Part shown: in pieces, positions 46,401 to 54,051 of the stretch
Layout of the letters: every line of letters begins with the position of its first letter
Position numbering within the stretch: position 1 is the first letter of the stretch
Assembly: GCF_023823685.1 (NCBI RefSeq)
Contig: NZ_JAMXBF010000009.1
Location: forward strand, 124,001 to 188,000
Length of the DNA: 64,000 nucleotides
Direction: 5' to 3'
From: Pseudomonas subflava
Lineage (GTDB): Bacteria; Pseudomonadota; Gammaproteobacteria; Pseudomonadales; Pseudomonadaceae
Position numbers and translations under genes: made by a program
Notes under the pieces: generated by a model
The model's input: only the letters and a program-made list of their open reading frames with translations
The model's database searches: none
Told to the model about the DNA's origin: nothing

Positions 46401-47135
46401 CTCGGCTTCCTTGAGGCTGGCGACGGCGATGGGCAGCGGGTTGAGGCCCTGGGCCTGCAGGCGCTGGCAGAAGGTGTCGACGAAGGCGGTGTTAGCGGCC
46501 TGTACCTGGGCGCGGTAGAACAGCAGCGCCGCCACCGGCCGGCCGGGCTGCCAGTCGGCGCGCCAGTGATCCAGGGTTGTCTCAGCGTGGCGCGGATGAT
46601 GGATCAGCGTGCGCGGCAGGGCGCGCGGCTCGCTCCAGGGGTAGTCGCGATTCAGCCAGCGACTGGCGAGAAAGTGCAGCAGGTGGCATGCGTTGTCCGC
46701 ACCGCCCTGGCGCAGGTACTGCCACAGGCGTTGGCTGTCCTCGCTCGGCACATTGCTCAGCGTGGTCAGCTCGGGATCGGGACTATCGTCGCCGGGCACC
46801 AGAATGATCCTGGCGCCCTGACGACCCAGCTCGACCAGGCGCTCGATGCCGTAGCGCCAATAGCTGACGCCGCCGTGCACCGAGATCAGGATGACTTTTG
46901 CGTGGCGCAGCACTTGCTCGACGTAGAAGTCCACGGAAGCGTGATTGGGCAGCTGCGCCGGGCTGGCCAGGCGCACGCTGGGGAAGTCCTCGGGCAGCTC
47001 GCGCGCCACCTCGGCCAGCAGCGACAGATGTGAGTCGCCTGTGCAGAGGATCACCAGCTCGGCCGGGGTCTGGCCGAGGTCGGCGATGCTGTCGGCCGGC
47101 AGAGTGACGCCGGCCTGGGCGCGCAGCAGGTGCAT
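43401..47135 (-). CDS. cobN: Cobaltochelatase large subunit
   Basis: A 1244-residue protein that inserts Co2+ into hydrogenobyrinic acid a,c-diamide in the aerobic pathway, driven by ATPase subunits (here the ChlI/ChlD pair). Length fits the family. Blocks such as [21 protein letters not shown] near the N-terminus, [20 protein letters not shown] near residue 545 and the C-terminal [13 protein letters not shown] are typical. ATG lies one base after the cobW stop. It is read from the riboswitch upstream of cobW. Confidence 0.96.
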   Translation of the reverse strand: [1244 protein letters not shown]

Positions 47136-47136
47136 G

Positions 47137-48189
47137 TCAGCCGGCCAGCGCGGCCTGCAACTCCGCCTCGATGGCGGCGCGGTCGAGGCTCTGGCCGATC
47201 AGCACCAGGCGGCTCTGCCGTGCTTCGTCTGCGCCCCAGGCGCGGTCGAAATGACGGTCGAAACGCTGGCCGACACCCTGCACCAGTAGGCGCATGGCCT
47301 TGCCGGGGATGGCGGCGAAGCCCTTGACGCGCAGGATGCCGTGCTTGGCCACGGCGTCCTTCAGGGCGGCGAGCAGGCGGGCTTCCTCGGCCTCCGGCAG
47401 GACCAGGTCGAAGGAGTCGAATTCGTCGTGGTCGTGGTCCTCGTCTTCCTCGTCGTGGTGGGTGCGACGGGCGTCGATGTGCAGCTCGGTCTCGCAGTTC
47501 AGGCCGAGCAGCACGCCCAGCGGCAGGTCGCCGCCCTGGGCTTCGATCACCTTGACCGCCGGCGGCAGTTCCTCGGCCACCTCGGTGCGCACGGCCGCCA
47601 GGGCGGCAGGGTCGAGCAGGTCGGTCTTGTTCAGCACCACCAGGTCGGCGCTGGCCAGCTGGTCGGCGAACAGCTCGTGTAGCGGCGACTCGTGGTCGAG
47701 GTTGGGGTCCTGCTTACGCTGGGCGTCCACCTGGTCGGGGAAGGCGGCGAAGGTGCCGGCGGCCACGGCCGGGCTGTCGACCACGGTGATCACCGCATCC
47801 ACGGTGCAGGCGGTGCGGATTTCCGGCCAGTTGAAGGCCTGTACCAGTGGCTTGGGCAGGGCCAGGCCGGAGGTTTCGATAAGGATGTGGTCCAGCTCGC
47901 CGCGACGCGCCACCAGCTCGCGCATCACCGGGAAGAACTCTTCCTGCACGGTGCAGCACAGGCAGCCGTTGGCCAGCTCATAGACGCGGCCGTTGGCTTC
48001 TTCCTCGGTGCAGCCGATGGAGCACTGCTTGAGGATGGCGCCGTCGATGCCCAGCTCGCCGAATTCGTTGACGATCACCGCGATGCGGCGGCCGCTGGCG
48101 TTGGCCAGCAGGTGACGGAGCAGGGTGGTTTTACCGGCACCGAGAAAGCCGGTGACGATGGTGACGGGAAGTTTTGCGAGCGATTGCAT
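47137..48189 (-). CDS. cobW: CobW GTPase (metallochaperone, COG0523)
   Basis: A 350-residue G3E GTPase: Walker A GFLGAGKTT near residue 14, the metal-binding CxCC motif GCLCC near 76, ETSGLALPKP near 103 and NKTD near 190. A His/Asp/Glu-rich insert (HHDEEDEDHDHDE) is near residue 240. CobW proteins are thought to deliver cobalt to CobN; the adjacency and shared riboswitch support that. Confidence 0.94.
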   Translation of the reverse strand: MQSLAKLPVTIVTGFLGAGKTTLLRHLLANASGRRIAVIVNEFGELGIDGAILKQCSIGCTEEEANGRVYELANGCLCCTVQEEFFPVMRELVARRGELDHILIETSGLALPKPLVQAFNWPEIRTACTVDAVITVVDSPAVAAGTFAAFPDQVDAQRKQDPNLDHESPLHELFADQLASADLVVLNKTDLLDPAALAAVRTEVAEELPPAVKVIEAQGGDLPLGVLLGLNCETELHIDARRTHHDEEDEDHDHDEFDSFDLVLPEAEEARLLAALKDAVAKHGILRVKGFAAIPGKAMRLLVQGVGQRFDRHFDRAWGADEARQSRLVLIGQSLDRAAIEAELQAALAG

Positions 48190-48295
48190 GGCAGCCCCGG
48201 AAGCGTCGTGAAATGGACGGACGGGCAGGGCGAGGCACGCGCGGACGAGCGAGGGCCGAACACCACCGGATCACCCCGCCCGGTTGTCGAAACAT

Positions 48296-48475
48296 TTGCG
48301 AGGCAGGTCTCCTGGCTTACGGCGTGAGCCCAAGGGCTCCAAATTCCTCACCTTCCCGCCCTACAGGGCAGTGGCATTTCGAAGAATCTCGTCCGTTCAC
48401 AGTTGCGGGGGCAGCCAGGGCATGAACCCTGTTCCCTCTTAGCTTCTTCGCTGGCGAAGAAGAACCTCGGAAAGG
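48296..48475 (-). promoter_or_regulatory. Cobalamin riboswitch upstream of cobW-cobN
   Basis: Read on minus, the core shows GGTTCTTCTTCG, AGAGGGAAC, GGCTGCCCCCGCAACTGT, GCCACTG, CGGGAAGG, and the B12 box AAGCCAGGAGACCTGCC at 48319-48303. The leader to cobW is about 107 bases and contains no obvious T-run, so the control may be translational. Confidence 0.95.
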
Positions 48476-48480
48476 GCGCA

Positions 48481-48546
48481 AGGCTACGCAGTGCCCCAGA
48501 GGCGGTCAACCGCGCGGTTGACGCTGCAGCGGGCTTCATGATGTTC
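48481..48546. promoter_or_regulatory. Back-to-back promoters sharing an 18-bp palindrome
   Basis: GTCAACCGCGCGGTTGAC (48505-48522) is a perfect palindrome. It holds a -35-like box on each strand: TTGACC on minus (48509-48504; TAGCCT 17 bases on, 48486-48481) and TTGACG on plus (48518-48523; GATGTT at 48540-48545). The -10 boxes are weak. Each promoter points into its own riboswitch. Confidence 0.5.
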
Positions 48547-48560
48547 TAGAAAAGCTGTTT

Positions 48561-48752
48561 CAGGTGCCTCTCGCCGCCGTGCGCGAGGTGAAACGGGAAG
48601 CCGGTGGGCCCTTCTCCGAGTGGAGTGGGCGAGTCCGGCGCTGCCCCCGCAACGGTAAGCGATCGACGGGTCCTCAATGCCACTGTGCCTCGCGCATGGG
48701 AAGGCCGACCCGGTTCCTGCAAAGGCGTCGCAAGCCCGGAGACCGGCCTGAA
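48561..48752 (+). promoter_or_regulatory. Cobalamin riboswitch upstream of cbtB-cbtA
   Basis: CAGGTGCC at 48561, GAAACGGGAAGCCGGTG at 48589, GCGCTGCCCCCGCAACGGTAA at 48638-48658, GCCACTG at 48679, GGGAAGGC at 48698, and the B12 box AAGCCCGGAGACCGGCC near 48732. It should control cobalt uptake and the following cobE-cobM genes. Confidence 0.95.
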
Positions 48753-48865
48753 TCTTTTCGTTTGGCAACCCGCGGTGGGCGGGCGCGCGCCGGCTTATGG
48801 CCCTGCGGGCTGTTTTCGTGCTGCGTTCCTTCTACCGGTCTATCAACCCCAGGAAGGTGCTCATC

Positions 48866-49051
48866 ATGTCCAGCCGCACGCTGTCGTCCTCCGTCGCTGT
48901 TTCACTCCCCTTGTCCAAACGCCTGGCCATCGCCGCCGGTAGCTGCCTGCTTGGCGCGCTGCTGATCTTCGTCGCCGGCTTCTCGCACATCGAGGCGATG
49001 CACAACGCCGCCCACGATACGCGCCACAGCGCTGCCTTCCCCTGTCACTGA
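48866..49051 (+). CDS. cbtB: CbtB cobalt transporter subunit
   Basis: A 61-residue protein with one membrane helix (IAAGSCLLGALLIFVAGF) and a C-terminal His-containing segment (HIEAMHNAAHDTRHS..CH), the pattern of CbtB. AGGAAGG gives a strong ribosome site nine bases before ATG 48866. CbtB/CbtA are riboswitch-linked cobalt transporters. Confidence 0.92.
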   Translation: MSSRTLSSSVAVSLPLSKRLAIAAGSCLLGALLIFVAGFSHIEAMHNAAHDTRHSAAFPCH

Positions 49052-49062
49052 GACTGCCTGCC

Positions 49063-49785
49063 ATGATCAAGCGCATTGCCCAGACCGCAGGCTTCGCAGG
49101 CCTCTTGGCCGCCATCGTCCTGACCCTGCTGCAGAGCCTGTGGGTCACCCCGCTGATTCTGCATGCGGAAACCTTCGAGACCGCCGAGCCGGCGGCCGAG
49201 CACAGCCATGAAGCATCCGTCGCCGCCCATGAGCACGAACACGAGGAGGGCTCCGGCCATAGCCACGACGGCGAGGCCTGGGCCCCCGAGGATGGCTGGC
49301 AGCGCACCCTGGCCACCGGCCTGAGCAACCTGGTGGTGGCCGTCGGCTTCGCCCTGATGCTGGCCGGCCTGTTCACCCTGCGCGCACCGAACCAGACCTG
49401 GCAGGGCCTGCTCTGGGGCCTGGGTGGCTTCGCCGTGTTCAGCCTGGCACCGTCCGCCGGCCTGCCGCCGGAGCTGCCGGGCACCGCCGCGGCCGACCTG
49501 CTGCTGCGCCAGTACTGGTGGATCGGCACTGCCGTTGCCACCGCCTCCGGCCTGGGCCTGATCGCCTTCGGTCGCAACTGGGCGCTGCGTGGCGTCGGCC
49601 TGGTGCTGCTGGCCGTGCCGCATCTGATCGGCGCGCCGCATCCGGAAGTGCACGAGAGCCTGGCGCCCGCCGCCCTGGAGCGTGAGTTCATCCTTGCCTC
49701 GCTGCTGACCAGCGCGGTGTTCTGGTCCGCCCTGGGCCTGGCCGCCGCCTGGTTCTTCGCCCGTGGCGAACAGCAGGGCGCCTGA
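49063..49785 (+). CDS. cbtA: CbtA cobalt transporter subunit
   Basis: A 240-residue membrane protein with five to six predicted helices. The family's first helix region and GAPHPEVHESLAPAALEREF block near residue 190 are present. Between helices 1 and 2 is a His/Glu-rich loop (EHSHEASVAAHEHEHEEG and SGHSHDGE) that probably binds cobalt. It begins 12 bases after cbtB. Confidence 0.93.
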   Translation: MIKRIAQTAGFAGLLAAIVLTLLQSLWVTPLILHAETFETAEPAAEHSHEASVAAHEHEHEEGSGHSHDGEAWAPEDGWQRTLATGLSNLVVAVGFALMLAGLFTLRAPNQTWQGLLWGLGGFAVFSLAPSAGLPPELPGTAAADLLLRQYWWIGTAVATASGLGLIAFGRNWALRGVGLVLLAVPHLIGAPHPEVHESLAPAALEREFILASLLTSAVFWSALGLAAAWFFARGEQQGA

Positions 49786-49789
49786 TCCG

Positions 49790-50176
49790 GTGATCGTCGC
49801 CGGCTTCGGCTGCCGTCGCGACTGCACGGCGGCCGAGCTGCGCGAGCTGCTGGAACGGAGCCTGGCCCGGCTCGCGCTGCCGTTGAGTGCGCTGCATGGC
49901 CTGGCGAGCAGCGCACGCAAACGCGACGAGGCCGGTCTGCTGCAACTGGCGGCAGACCTTGGCCTGCCGTTGGATTTCTACTCGGCCGAGCAACTGGCGC
50001 CCTTCGAGTCGCAGCTGAGTGAAGGCTCGGAGCGGGTACGCGAACAGACCGGCGCCGCCAGCGTGGCCGAAGCCAGTGCTTTAGCTTGCGCGGCCGAACG
50101 CTCTGGTCGTTCCGCCACCCTGATCTGCCCCAAACGGCGTAGCGCCGCTGCTACCCTGGCCATCGCCACGGCCTGA
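49790..50176 (+). CDS. cobE: CobE / CbiG C-terminal domain protein
   Basis: A 128-residue CobE-like protein: IVAGFGCRRDCTAAELRELLE at the N-terminus, GLASSARKRDEAGLLQLAADLGLPLDFYSAEQLAP centrally, and ASVAEASALACA. CobE helps in the aerobic pathway, probably in ring contraction with precorrin-3B/4 handling, but its activity is not settled. The start is uncertain: GTG 49790 fits the family; GTG 49763 would overlap cbtA by 23 bases. Confidence 0.85.
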   Translation: MIVAGFGCRRDCTAAELRELLERSLARLALPLSALHGLASSARKRDEAGLLQLAADLGLPLDFYSAEQLAPFESQLSEGSERVREQTGAASVAEASALACAAERSGRSATLICPKRRSAAATLAIATA

Positions 50177-50188
50177 ACCGGAATTCCC

Positions 50189-50956
50189 ATGACCGTCTAC
50201 TTCATCGGCGCCGGCCCCGGCGATCCCGAGCTGATCACCGTCAAGGGCCAGCGCCTGATCCGCAACTGCCCGGTGATCCTCTATGCCGGCTCGCTGGTGC
50301 CCGAGGCCGTGTTGCGGGGCCACAGTGCCGAGCTGGTGGTGAACACCGCCGAGCTGCATTTGCAGCAGATCGTCACGCTACTCGCCGAAGCTCACGCCAG
50401 GGGCCAGGACGTGGCTCGCGTGCATTCCGGCGACCCGTCGCTGTACGGCGCCATCGGCGAGCAGATTCGTGAACTGCGCGCGCTGCAGATTCCTTTCGAG
50501 ATCATTCCCGGAGTCACCGCCACGGCGGCCTGTGCGGCGCTGCTGGAGGCCGAGCTGACCCTGCCCGAGGTGGCGCAGACGGTGATCCTCACCCGCTACG
50601 GCCACAACTCGCCGATGCCGGCGGGGGAGGAGCTGGGCGCCCTGGCCAGCCACCGTGCGACCCTGGCCATCCACCTCGGTGTGCAGCATCTGCCGCGTAT
50701 TGTTCAGGAGCTGCTGCCGCACTACGGCGCCGATTGCCCGATCGCCGTGGTGCATCGCGCCAGCTGGCCGGATCAGGACTGGGTGCGTGGCACCCTGGCG
50801 GACATCGAGGCCAGGGTGGCGGCGAAGGGCTTTCGCCGAACCGCGCTGATCCTGGTCGGTCGGGTGCTGGAGCCGGCAGACTTCGGCGAGTCGGCGTTGT
50901 ATGCCGAGGCCACTCGCCATCTGTTCAGGAGAGACGGCGCAGGCAGTACAGACTGA
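50189..50956 (+). CDS. cobM: Precorrin-4 C11-methyltransferase
   Basis: A 255-residue SAM-dependent methylase: [19 protein letters not shown] at the start, [18 protein letters not shown] near residue 75, and [16 protein letters not shown] near 105. It methylates C11 of precorrin-4. It is the last gene of the cbtB-cbtA-cobE-cobM unit, and its 3' end overlaps the opposing small ORF by 32 bases. Confidence 0.95.
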   Translation: MTVYFIGAGPGDPELITVKGQRLIRNCPVILYAGSLVPEAVLRGHSAELVVNTAELHLQQIVTLLAEAHARGQDVARVHSGDPSLYGAIGEQIRELRALQIPFEIIPGVTATAACAALLEAELTLPEVAQTVILTRYGHNSPMPAGEELGALASHRATLAIHLGVQHLPRIVQELLPHYGADCPIAVVHRASWPDQDWVRGTLADIEARVAAKGFRRTALILVGRVLEPADFGESALYAEATRHLFRRDGAGSTD

Positions 50957-51221
50957 GGTCGCTGTGGCCCCGGTTGTCGGCGATGGCGATCTCGCCGGCC
51001 AGCGCCTTCAGGCGCGTGTTCAGTTCGCTGGCGTAGAGCGCCTGGCGAAAGCGCGGGTAGTTCAGTTGCGGCGCTAGCCACTGCTGCAGCTGCAGCAGCC
51101 GAAAGGCCCAGTAGCCGGCCTGGCAATCGAAACCGGCCGCCTGCAGGCGAGCAAGCAGGGCGGCATCGCCGGCGAGCACGGCCTGGCACTGAGCGAAGAA
51201 GCTTTCCACGGGATCGTTCAT
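50925..51221 (-). CDS. Conserved hypothetical protein
   Basis: A 98-residue, largely helical protein that I do not recognise: [37 protein letters not shown]. Two cysteines (in AQCQ and FDCQ) and one near the C-terminus. Codon use is like the neighbours. Its 3' end overlaps cobM antiparallel. It is divergent from the glycosylase gene with a 67-base gap. Confidence 0.6.
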   Translation of the reverse strand: MNDPVESFFAQCQAVLAGDAALLARLQAAGFDCQAGYWAFRLLQLQQWLAPQLNYPRFRQALYASELNTRLKALAGEIAIADNRGHSDLSLYCLRRLS

Positions 51222-51288
51222 GGCCGCGATATTGCGCGGCGCGGAGGGATGCGGGCAACCTGTGCGCCTCTTTCGGCAAGGATCTCCC

Positions 51289-51960
51289 ATGCGTGACTAT
51301 CAGTGGCTGCACGAATACTGCCTCAACCGCTTTGGCTCGGCCGCGGCGCTGGAGGCCCGGTTGCCGCAGCCGAAGAGCGACGCTGAGCTGCGCGCGCTGA
51401 GCGATGACCGCTACCTGTCGCTGATCGCCCTGCGGGTATTTCGCGCCGGCCTCAAGCACAGTCTGGTGGACGCCAAGTGGCCGGCCTTCGAGCAGGTATT
51501 CTTCGGCTTCGACCCGCAGAAGGTGGTGCTGATGGGCGCCGAGCATCTGGAGCGGCTGATGCAGGACGCGCGGCTGATCCGCCACCTGGGCAAGCTCAAA
51601 AGCGTGCCGCGTAACGCGCAGTTCATTCTCGATGTACAGAAGGACAAGGGCAGCTTCGGCGCGCTGATCGGCGATTGGCCGGCGACCGATATCGTCGGCC
51701 TGTGGAAATACCTGGCCAAGCACGGCAACCAGCTCGGCGGCCTGTCGGCACCGCGTTTCCTGCGCATGGTCGGTAAGGACTCCTTCATCCCCACCGATGA
51801 CATGGTCGCCGCGCTCAAGGCCCAGGAAATCATCGACAAGGCGCCGACCAGCCAGAAGGACCTGGCCCTGGTGCAGGCCGCCTTCAATAAATGGCATGCG
51901 CAGAGCGGCCGGCCGCTGTGTCAGTTGTCGGTGATGCTGGCGCATACCGTTAACCACTAA
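51289..51960 (+). CDS. DNA-3-methyladenine glycosylase I-like protein
   Basis: A 223-residue protein related to the Tag family (base-excision glycosylases): YQWLHEYCLNRFGSA at the start, and a helix-hairpin-helix-like central part (DRYLSLIALRVFRAGLKHSLVDAKWPAF; DIVGLWKYLAKHGNQLGG; RFLRMVGKDSFIPTDD). It is a divergent member, and the zinc-site cysteines of E. coli Tag are not obvious, so activity on 3-methyladenine is uncertain. AAGGAT supports ATG 51289. Confidence 0.7.
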   Translation: MRDYQWLHEYCLNRFGSAAALEARLPQPKSDAELRALSDDRYLSLIALRVFRAGLKHSLVDAKWPAFEQVFFGFDPQKVVLMGAEHLERLMQDARLIRHLGKLKSVPRNAQFILDVQKDKGSFGALIGDWPATDIVGLWKYLAKHGNQLGGLSAPRFLRMVGKDSFIPTDDMVAALKAQEIIDKAPTSQKDLALVQAAFNKWHAQSGRPLCQLSVMLAHTVNH

Positions 51961-51993
51961 CGTCAGGGCGTGACGCAGCGGGAGGAAGCAGGC

Positions 51994-52761
51994 ATGCAAC
52001 AGGACATCATCTGTGTCGCCCAGGCCATCCAGCGTGCCGAGCGCATCCTGATCATCACCGGCGCCGGGCTCTCGGCGGACTCCGGGCTGCCTACCTATCG
52101 CGGCCTCGGTGGCCTGTACAACGGCCTGACCGCCGAGGGCCTGCCGATCGAGGCGGCGCTGTCCGGGCCGATGCTGCAGCGTGATCCGGCGCTGTGCTGG
52201 AAGTACCTGGCCCAGCTCGGCGAGGCCTGCCTGGGCGCCAGCCCCAACGCCGGGCATGCCGCCATCGCCGAGCTGCAGCGACGCAAGCCGGGGTGCTGGG
52301 TGCTGACGCAGAACATCGACGGCTACCACCGCCAGGCGGGCTCGCCGGTCGAGCGGCTGATCGAGATTCACGGCGAGCTGGCGCCGCTGTTCTGTCAATC
52401 CTGCGGGGCGGAAGATTCCGATCTGGCCGCGCACCTGAAAAAGCCCCTGCCGCCGCGCTGTGCTCGATGCGGGGGCGTGCTGCGCCCGCCGGTGGTGCTG
52501 TTCGAGGAGATGCTGCCGGAGGATGCCATTGGTCGGCTTTATGACCAGGTGCATCAGGGCTTCGATGTAGTTATCGCCGTGGGCACTACAGCGAGCTTCC
52601 CCTACATCGTCGAGCCTGTCGCCGAGGCCAGGCGCAGCGGGGGTTTCACCGTCGAGGTGAATCCTCAGCGGACCGATATCAGTCGCTGGGTGGATGTCCA
52701 TCTGGCGGGGCGGGCGTCAGACGTTTTGCCGGAACTACTGGGTCACATTCCCGGGCATTGA
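51994..52761 (+). CDS. SIR2-family NAD-dependent protein deacylase
   Basis: A 255-residue sirtuin: GAGLSADSGLPTYRG near residue 25 (NAD site), TQNIDGYH near 105, catalytic His in IEIHGEL near 125, the zinc cysteines CQSCGAE and CARCGG, and VGTTASFPY near 192. It removes acyl groups from lysines using NAD+. ATG 51994, with GGGAGGAA before it, is preferred to GTG 51970. Confidence 0.9.
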   Translation: MQQDIICVAQAIQRAERILIITGAGLSADSGLPTYRGLGGLYNGLTAEGLPIEAALSGPMLQRDPALCWKYLAQLGEACLGASPNAGHAAIAELQRRKPGCWVLTQNIDGYHRQAGSPVERLIEIHGELAPLFCQSCGAEDSDLAAHLKKPLPPRCARCGGVLRPPVVLFEEMLPEDAIGRLYDQVHQGFDVVIAVGTTASFPYIVEPVAEARRSGGFTVEVNPQRTDISRWVDVHLAGRASDVLPELLGHIPGH

Positions 52762-52830
52762 ATTTGCAAATCACCTTCGCAGAAGGCATAGTCGCCCGCC
52801 ATAAAAACCCAGACAGACACGGTCGTGCCC

Positions 52831-53448
52831 ATGCTCAAGCGCTTCGCACCCCTCGTGCCCATTGCACTCTCAGCCCTGCTGGCGGCCTGCGCCACCACCC
52901 AGGCGCCTCAGCAGCCCCAGATGGATCTGGCTCAACACGAGCCTCAGCAGCCGGTCGAGTTTATGACCGACGAGCAGATGGCGGAGTTCACGGACGACAA
53001 ACCCTACGAACTGCCTTCGCTGGCGGACAACATCCTGGCCCACGGCCTGTCCCTGGTCGGTACCCGCTACCGCATGGGCGGCACCTCGGCGACCAGCGGT
53101 TTCGACTGCAGCGGCTTCGTCGGCTTCCTGTTCAAGGAAGAGGCGGGCATGAAGCTTCCGCGCTCCACCCGCGAGCTGATCAACATGGACGCCCCGTTGG
53201 TATCCCGCGACGAGCTGGAACCTGGCGATCTGATCTTCTTCAACAACCGGGGGCGCGGCCGCGTCAGCCATGCCGGTATCTACCTGGGCGATGATCAGTT
53301 CATCCACTCCAGCAGCAGCCGCAGCGGCGGCGTGCGCGTGGACAGCCTGGACGACAGCTACTGGAGCCGCAGCTACATGGAAGCCAAGCGCGTGCTGGCC
53401 CTGGCGCCCGAGCAGTCCGACGCCGAGCGTTCCCCCCTGCACCGCTGA
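52831..53448 (+). CDS. NlpC/P60 lipoprotein (copy 1)
   Basis: A 205-residue lipoprotein: signal peptide with lipobox LLAAC (Cys19), a linker of about 50 residues and a C-terminal NlpC/P60 peptidase domain. The catalytic Cys lies in GFDCSGFVGF, the His in GRVSHAGIYLG. It probably cleaves peptidoglycan peptides at the outer membrane inner leaflet. Paralog of the next gene. GTG 52825 is an alternative start. Confidence 0.88.
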   Translation: MLKRFAPLVPIALSALLAACATTQAPQQPQMDLAQHEPQQPVEFMTDEQMAEFTDDKPYELPSLADNILAHGLSLVGTRYRMGGTSATSGFDCSGFVGFLFKEEAGMKLPRSTRELINMDAPLVSRDELEPGDLIFFNNRGRGRVSHAGIYLGDDQFIHSSSSRSGGVRVDSLDDSYWSRSYMEAKRVLALAPEQSDAERSPLHR

Positions 53449-53453
53449 TCCTC

Positions 53454-53498
53454 GCCGGCTCGCATGCGCAGGCCTTGCGCCCGTGCATGCGAGCCGGC
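53454..53498. repeat. Strong hairpin between the two NlpC/P60 genes
   Basis: GCCGGCTCGCATGC (53454-53467) and GCATGCGAGCCGGC (53485-53498) form a 14-bp perfect stem across a 17-base loop. No T-run follows, so it may be a REP-type or mRNA-stability element rather than a terminator. Confidence 0.7.
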
Positions 53499-53532
53499 AG
53501 AGTAGGGCGCGTTCCGGCCAGGAAGACCGCCC

Positions 53533-54051
53533 ATGCTTTTCACGGCTCGCCTCACCCTGCTAGCCCTCGCCGCGCTGCTCACCGCCTGCGCCGGCACACC
53601 TCCCTCCTCCGAAGTACCTACCAGTCCCTTTCCCGTCATCAATGGCAATACCGATGATGTGGTGATCAGCGCCATCGGCCTGGAAGGCACGCCTTACCGT
53701 TATGGTGGCAATACCCCCGAGAGCGGTTTCGACTGCAGCGGGCTGATCGGCTATGTCTACCGCAACGCCGCCGGCATCCAGTTGCCGCGTTCCACCCGCG
53801 ACATGATCAACCTGCGCGTGCCCAGCGTCGGCCGTGGCGACCTGCAGAGCGGTGACCTGGTGTTCTTCGCCACCAGCGGCGGCGGACGGGTCAGCCATGC
53901 CGGCATCTACGTCGGCGAAGGCCGCTTCGTGCACGCGCCGTCCAGCGGCGGCACGGTACGCCTGGACAGCCTGGACCAGACGTACTGGACCAAGAGCTTC
54001 CTCAAGGCCAAGCGGGTGCTCGCCGCGGACCAGCTGGCGCGCCAGCCATGA
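53533..54051 (+). CDS. NlpC/P60 lipoprotein (copy 2)
   Basis: A 172-residue paralog of the preceding protein: lipobox LLTAC (Cys19), Cys in SGFDCSGLIGYVY, His in GRVSHAGIYVG and the conserved PRSTRDMINL. It lacks most of the linker found in copy 1. Its stop overlaps the methyltransferase ATG (ATGA). Confidence 0.88.
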   Translation: MLFTARLTLLALAALLTACAGTPPSSEVPTSPFPVINGNTDDVVISAIGLEGTPYRYGGNTPESGFDCSGLIGYVYRNAAGIQLPRSTRDMINLRVPSVGRGDLQSGDLVFFATSGGGRVSHAGIYVGEGRFVHAPSSGGTVRLDSLDQTYWTKSFLKAKRVLAADQLARQP

